The position numbers and the translations under genes are program-made. From assembly GCA_036874045.1 (NCBI GenBank), contig CM072336.1, positions 10,940,501-11,004,500 on the forward strand: a stretch of 64,000 bases of DNA, read 5' to 3'. The notes beneath the pieces are model-generated. The model did no database searches. It saw nothing but the letters and a program-made list of their open reading frames with translations, and was not told where the DNA came from. This stretch comes from Cymodocea nodosa. Lineage: Eukaryota; Streptophyta; Magnoliopsida; Alismatales; Cymodoceaceae. The stretch's first letter is position 1, and each line of letters opens with the position of its first letter. Positions 58,644 through 64,000 of this stretch are shown piece by piece.

Positions 58644-60893
58644 TTAAGAAAAACTTTTTCTTGGTACCCAATGTTGTTGAGGACCAAGTTCATTAAACAC
58701 ATATTTCTTCTTTTTTTTTAAAAACAGTTTAACATTATCATTTACATTCTTATTAGTTGTAAGTACTATAGACTTATCATTAGTATCATACTTACTTAAA
58801 GCATTATTGCTCTTATAATCATTCTTTTTGTTTTCAGATGTATTATAACCAAGACCAAATCGATTTTTATTAGATGTTAATTTATTTTGGTCATGCTCAT
58901 ACATTTTAGTAAGTTCATACCAAGATTTTGTACTTGTATTTGAAATTTTAGTACATACAAAATCCTTTTCTACACAAGAATTTTCAAATTTATCACATCC
59001 ATAATGAGTAATTGGTCTAACACTAATGTTTTGAATTACATGCTCGGGTTTCTGAATTTTCAGTTTACTACAATTGTCTGAAATTTCAGAAACATTAGAA
59101 ACTAAATTTCTAGAATAAGAAACAAGATTTTTAGAAACATTAATAGTCATGTTAGATGTACATTTAGACAAATCACATTGATTTATATTATTACTACATG
59201 ATTCATCCATTGAATTACCTACTTCTATGTATTTATTACCTTGTTTCATGATAAAAGGAATTTTAGTCTTAGATTTACTTGAACTACAACTAATAAATCC
59301 TTTATTGGCTTGAGATTCAGGATAATCAAATCCTAAGCCAAATTTATAAGACATCGTAGGGGTACTAGTTAGTTTGTCTAACTTAGTTTGACTTAAATTC
59401 TATTTCTCAATGGTAGAATTTAAATCTAGCTCTCTCATTTTTAATTTATCAATCTCTAATTCGAGATCATTTACATTTTTTTTGAACACTTCATTTTCAG
59501 ATTCTATCTTTAATTTTTCAGCATTTATATTCTGTATTTGTTCATGCAAGACACATTCATTAAATCTAAATTTATGCAAATCTCTAGCATGATTTTCATT
59601 ATCACATTTAAACTTTTCTAAAGTAGTAGACAAGAAACAATTTTCTTCTTCCACAATGGATAAAGAGTTTCTGATATTCTTATTTTCCAGTTTACAAACT
59701 TTAAGTTTTTGTAATAATGCATGATAAGCACATAATAATTCATCAAAGTTAAAATCTGAATAACTTTCAGGATCAGATATTACCTCAGACTCATCTGCCA
59801 TGAAGCACACATGAGCAACATCTTCTAACTCTGGTTCTCCTTTTGAACTTGAAGATTTTGATGATGATTCCTCAGATTTAGACTCTTCAGACATGTCATC
59901 CCAAGTGACCTTCAAAGCCTTTTTCTTGTAAAACTTTTTCTAGGTTTTCTAAGTCGTCTTCTTCTGATTTGTCCTACTATGCTTTTCATTTTTCCTTATA
60001 GGACAATCTGGAGAAAGATGTCCAGGTTTCTTACAATTGTAACATACATACTTTCTAGATGAAGAATTCTTGTCATTTAATGATTTTGACGTTGAGGGTT
60101 TATCATCTTTGTTCCTTTACTGTTTCCTAGCTTTCCATGCTTTCTTGAATTTCTTAGTCAGCAAGATCAAATCCTCGTTAGAATCAGTAGATATATCAGA
60201 ATCTAAATTAATTTCGAAGGCTATTTCTTTCTTCATTTTTAGTTTGTTTTGACTCAATGATTCATTTAATTTAACTTTATAAGCAGTCAAGTTTCCTATA
60301 AGTTCTTTCATGGTATAAACATTTAAATCTCATGATTCCTCAATTGATGTTACTTTCTAAGACCATTTAGAACTTAAGGATCTAAGAATTTTCCTCACCA
60401 AATCCTTCTGTTCAAAATTCTTTGCTAAGCATTTTAAAGAGTTTATGATATCAACAAATCTGGAAAACATCTTAGAAATACTTTCGTCTTCATACATTTT
60501 AAAGAGTTCATACTTATGAATTAACATATTTATCTTAGTCTCTTTAACTTGAGAAGTACCTTGATGTGAAACTTCTAATGCATGCCACACCTCATAAGCA
60601 GATTTATATGCCGACACTTTACTGAACTGTTCATAACTCAATGCACAAAATAAAATATTTAAGCCCTTAGCATTCAGAGTTTCATTTTCTTTTTCAATAA
60701 TTGTCCAAGTATTATAAGGGGTAGATAACGGAGTATATGATTTAGAAATCATGAACCACAACTTATAATCTATACTTTAAAGAAAAACTGTCATCCTATA
60801 TTTCCAATATTCAAAATGTATTCCATCAAATAAAGGAGGATGATTAAGATTTTGGCCTTCATACAAAGAAAAATTACCATTTCTAGTAGCCAT
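58644..60893 (-). pseudogene. Sirevirus-type gag (element D)
   Basis: Opens at the minus-strand ATG at 60893. It carries the same domain order as element A: N-terminal block, UBN2-type core (YEVWHALEVSHQGTSQVK, LVRKILRSLSSKWS), intact zinc knuckle CYNCKKPGHLSPDC near 60035, acidic-serine stretch (MSEESKSEESSSKSSSSKGE) and coiled coil (59400-59915), then a long linker with YNTSENKKNDYKSNN and a Lys-rich KKKKKYVFNELGPQ just before the protease. Several stops, mostly TAG, break the frame. This is the most complete copia gag in the window. Confidence 0.85.
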
Positions 60894-61092
60894 CTTACCT
60901 TAGATTTTTCAACCTATTTGATTTTAAATAGTCTAAAATGATAAAATAATTTGAGCCTTATATCAAGAAAGTTAAACGTATGCTTAGATATTAATTTCTG
61001 TTTAAAAACACGAAAGTCAGAATAAGCAATGATATTAAATAAGTTGGTATCGATTTTATATCAAAAATTATTAACAAAGCTCTAATACCACT

Positions 61093-62634
61093 TGTAGGAT
61101 CGTATGGCTACACAAGAGGGGGGTGAATTGTGTTTTTCAACATTTTCAAATATAATTGAAACTTTAAAACTCAAAAACAAGTCGAGACACTATTTTCATA
61201 AAATCATTTTTATTCAAGGTTTCAATTACAATATACAATTCAATTCTCCTCAGAAATTGTAGATGTAATTATATCTCGATACCATGTATCATCTAAACAA
61301 TTTCATAACTGCAAACAGAGAAAACTAATTTGCAGAATTTAAAACATTTCTCATTATTTGAGATCTTTCTTCTTTTTCTTCTCTTTGTTCTTCAGTAATT
61401 CTTCAGTGATGAATATCATGTTTTTCTCTGCTTCACCAAATTTGCTTTCTTCTAATACTTTAAATCTTCAGTGACATAAATCTTACCTTTTTCCGCTTCA
61501 CTAAATTTTCTTCCACCTGAGAGCTTTTCCCCAAAGAGGTGTTTTTGATTCCTGAAAAGATTTTTCTTTTGCTGTGCAGGGATAACTAATCAACGAGAAT
61601 TCTATGCCTTTTATACTGTATCTTCATTTCATGCGTATCCTCCACGTTTAATCACTACCAATTTTTCACTTCTTCACGTCTTTTCTTTTTCCTTCATCGA
61701 AATACACACGTTCTGACCCACGTTTACATTTTGAATTTTCTTTAATCTTCAATCTTGGATCTTTGAAAAATTTCCTGCAAAATAAACTTTCTCTTCCAAA
61801 ATTTTTCATTAAGTGTAATAAGAAGTCGTTACTTAAATGTTAACTAAACGAGTAACACAAGTAGATATATAACTTAATGTTTCTAACTTAACGAGTTCCT
61901 CATGTGCCAACTCACATGACAAGTATTGTAGCTAACTCAACGAACTAAGTCTGTGGTGTTACGCTAACTTAACGAACCATCTCTATGATGTTATGGATAA
62001 CTCAACGAACCAGTAATAAACAAATGTTTTTATAATAAGAATTTTACCACGTGCAAAAATAACAACTTAAGTTTATAACGCTAATCTAACGCGTTGCCTT
62101 AATATTCAATATAGCTACTCAACACATTTAGTTATGTTAACGAGTTAAACATGTGCACCTCACATGATACAATATAACATTCGTAACTTATAATTTCACC
62201 ACGTATACAACACTAACTTAACGAGTTCGTCTCTTCTTTTACTCACTAACTTAATAAGTTCTCACGTGACCTATTTTAACCTTTAAGCCTCTAACTTAAT
62301 GAGTTCTCACGTGACCTCTATACGAACAAAACTCTAACTTAACAAGTTGTCTTAACGTGCACTATTCATGATATAGAAAATATAACTTTAAAACATATCA
62401 TGCTTTTCAATAAAAACACACGTTAACTTAACATTTAGTTAAATGAGAAATTAATGCAACGAAACAACTAGTTATTAACTTAGTATAATTTCAAATCCAA
62501 TTCAGACAAGTATTTATCTCAGTAAGCATTTTCTGTATTAATTGATGATTTCAATTTCTTTTCACAAGCAATAGTAATTGAGCAAATATGATTATTTTCA
62601 TTCAGCATACATCATCAAAACAAAATACTCAACA
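61093..62634 (-). repeat. 5' LTR of element D (family 1)
   Basis: Plus-strand reading TGTAGGATCGTATGGCTACA...AAATACTCAACA, 1542 bases. The primer site GCTCTAATACCA lies just to its left (61079-61090). It has fewer palindrome units than other copies (one AACGAACCATCT unit near 61970). Confidence 0.9.
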
Positions 62635-63014
62635 AGTAAAGCACAATTAATATGTATAATTTATGAAGGCATAGATGTTTCAACAAAATCTTTTTTAGAA
62701 TCTACTTATCAAAATGGATTTTTAAAACTGTGTAGTGAAGAAGCATGGGCATATTTAGAAAACTTTGCAAAAAGAACTGCACAGTGGGAAAACTCGGCTG
62801 AAGCTATTACAGATAAAAGAATATTGCTAAGGGGAATGCATGAAATAGATTCAAGCACTATGCTTGAAGTTAAATTAACTGAATTAATAAAGAAAATAGA
62901 AGAGTTATCATTAAATCAAAAGCTAGCAGAAAAGAATGCAAACATTAATGATTTAGATATTATTTATGCTAGAAACCAAAAAGATAACTTTCGAAATTCT
63001 TATAACCTTAACTC
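62635..63014 (+). pseudogene. Gypsy capsid-gag fragment (plus strand)
   Basis: In frame 62635-63014 it reads SKAQLICIIYEGIDVSTKSF, EEAWAYLENFAKRTAQWEN, MHEIDSSTMLEVKLTELIKK, YARNQKDNFRNSYNLN, clearly homologous to the minus-strand capsid gag at 1-335 and 2542-3470. It is open throughout. The N-terminal capsid core is missing on the left (copia LTR end) and the homology stops at NLN, where the others continue to YNPNWRNH. It lies on the same strand as, and downstream of, element H's pol, with copia D between. Confidence 0.83.
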
Positions 63015-63089
63015 CACAAGGGTGTGTAAGTAGCTATGTTAATTTTGTCTCTATTAAATTTTTGTTTATGTTATACAGAATTACAATAG
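63015..63089 (+). other. Possible intron between gag fragment and F-box ORF
   Basis: A consensus donor GTAAGT occurs at about 63027 and a T-rich tract ending TTATACAG lies 11 bases before the F-box ATG. About 50 bases is short for a plant intron, and no transcript evidence exists, so this may be chance. Confidence 0.25.
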
Positions 63090-63991
63090 ATGGAATTGAT
63101 GAAATTACCACTAGATGCACTAAGGGAAGTACTGAGTAACTTGTCAGCTAAAGATTTGTGCAGATTGTGTTGTGTATCAAAGGAAATCAAAGACTGTGTC
63201 AAAGAAAAATATTTTCATAGACTACAAGCTGCAAAAATGACTAAGATTAGAGATGGATTTTTATGGAAGTCATTTAATCGTAGTTCAATCTGCTATGAAT
63301 ATCTGAATATGGAAGAAACTGCTAGAATTCCACCCAATACATTAGAAGGAATAAATCATATTGTGGGGATGGATGAAGGATTAATTATATACAGAATCAA
63401 ACTAAGGTATGCAATTCTGTTACCTGACATTTTGATTAGAAACCCTATCACAAGAGAAGAATGGAATATAGGAAGGCCTAATACATTTGAAGTACCAACT
63501 GAAAATTGTGGGTCAGCTTTAATATTTTTTGATAAAAATTTGACCATTCTTGAAAAATTATATTACTAGAGACCAACTAGAAATTGGGATGAAGATTTAT
63601 GCTTAAGTGTGTATAATTTTCTAAATAGATCTTGGACTGAAAATACTATGATATATCTAGGACAGAAAGCATTAATTAACAACATGCATGTCATACTTGA
63701 TGGATATATATATCTTGTCATAGATATATCAGTTGCATTTAGATCTGATTTATACATAGTAAGTAGAGATAGTTATGATGATGATTTTATAGAAATATTA
63801 CCTATATCGAGTGATATAGCTAAACCACCATCTGTAGAATATGATAAAATTCAATTAAGCATGTGGTATAATGAATATGTCTGATAAGATGGTGGGATGA
63901 ATTGAGGAAATTTCAAATATAGATTATGAAAGACCTAAATGAATGGAAGTGGGAAGAAGAATATATTGAAATAGATGTAGAAATAGAATAG
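63090..63991 (+). pseudogene. F-box protein gene, degenerate
   Basis: The ATG at 63090 opens an F-box at residues 4-45 (MELMKLPLDALREVLSNLSA, then KDLCRLCCVSKEIKD), the Skp1-binding domain that links substrates to SCF ubiquitin ligases. The following about 215 residues have a loose F-box-associated pattern (RNPITREEWN, later YIYLVIDISVAFRSDLYIVS), suggesting a beta-propeller-like substrate part, but no kelch or LRR consensus is clear. A TAG at 63567-63569 interrupts an otherwise open frame to 63884. After a probable frameshift, WWDELRKFQ and MKDLNEWKWEEEYIEIDVEI run to 63991. It could be a host gene decaying among transposons or one captured by a gypsy element. Confidence 0.72.
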
Positions 63992-64000
63992 TTACATTAT

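Larger units (their letters stand above)
57972..62634 (-). mobile_element. Element D: internally deleted Sirevirus-like copia
   Basis: Minus-strand order: 5' LTR (62634-61093), primer site 61079-61090, gag from 60893, protease to 58221, then a direct join to the last about 249 bases of a 3' LTR (58220-57972). Integrase, RT, RNase H and 3' region are missing. Flanks do not match (GCTGT on the left, AGTAA on the right), and the left flank is gypsy RNase H while the right flank is gypsy capsid gag. The two ends therefore probably derive from different insertions. Confidence 0.85.

Overview
The window is plant nuclear DNA, almost certainly intergenic heterochromatin of an AT-rich flowering-plant genome. 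It is built almost entirely from nested LTR retrotransposons of the Ty1/copia (Sirevirus-like) and Ty3/gypsy (Athila/Tat-like) groups. No tRNA, rRNA, CRISPR or prokaryotic feature was found. The only candidate host-type gene is a broken F-box gene at the right edge. I resolved the nesting by matching 5-bp target-site duplications (TSDs), LTR termini (TG...CA), tRNA primer-binding sites and reading frames that resume across insertions.

Layout. (1) 1-7505: minus-strand gypsy capsid-gag remnants, split by a plus-strand gypsy LTR (336-2541, TSD TTACT). Part of this is tandemly duplicated, about 3.3 kb per unit. (2) 7511-48209: one copia element, called C (minus strand, TSD CCATG). Its parts are spread over 40.7 kb: 5' LTR 46636-48209, gag, protease, integrase, RT, RNase H tail near 19.7 kb, a third ORF at 11.2-13.5 kb, polypurine tract, and 3' LTR 7511-10705. 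Inserted into C are solo LTRs at 8101-9712, 13717-15813 (TSD GTAAT) and 34137-35764 (TSD GTTTA); a collapsed element at 16759-19269 (TSD CATAC); deleted copia element A at 19833-31935 (TSD CAATA), which itself holds element B (20473-27833), which holds a solo LTR at 24195-25981 (TSD CAGAT); and a young gypsy element E at 35819-45042 (TSD ATATG). (3) 48215-53340: older minus-strand gypsy G (RNase H, integrase, then a third ORF), the host of C. (4) 53341-57971: plus-strand gypsy H, of the same family as G, inserted in G. (5) 57972-62634: deleted copia D. (6) 62635-64000: plus-strand capsid-gag fragment followed by a degenerate F-box gene.

Themes. The E and H pol ORFs start with a nucleocapsid-type zinc knuckle and have no capsid region. 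Capsid gag instead appears downstream of pol on the same strand, next to both G and H. Three different elements (C, B, G) carry a related extra ORF after or in place of pol, with a plant-transposon-like domain (FYxNL ... LGLKNEG). Regions upstream of these ORFs, and of the capsid gag, hold U3-like palindrome repeats. The same short-palindrome plus CACGTG grammar recurs in copia and gypsy LTRs, and at least two LTRs are mosaics that carry another family's repeat block. A split, multi-promoter gypsy element that shares regulatory modules with neighbouring copia elements is the most interesting hypothesis here. It is an inference from order and motifs and has not been shown.
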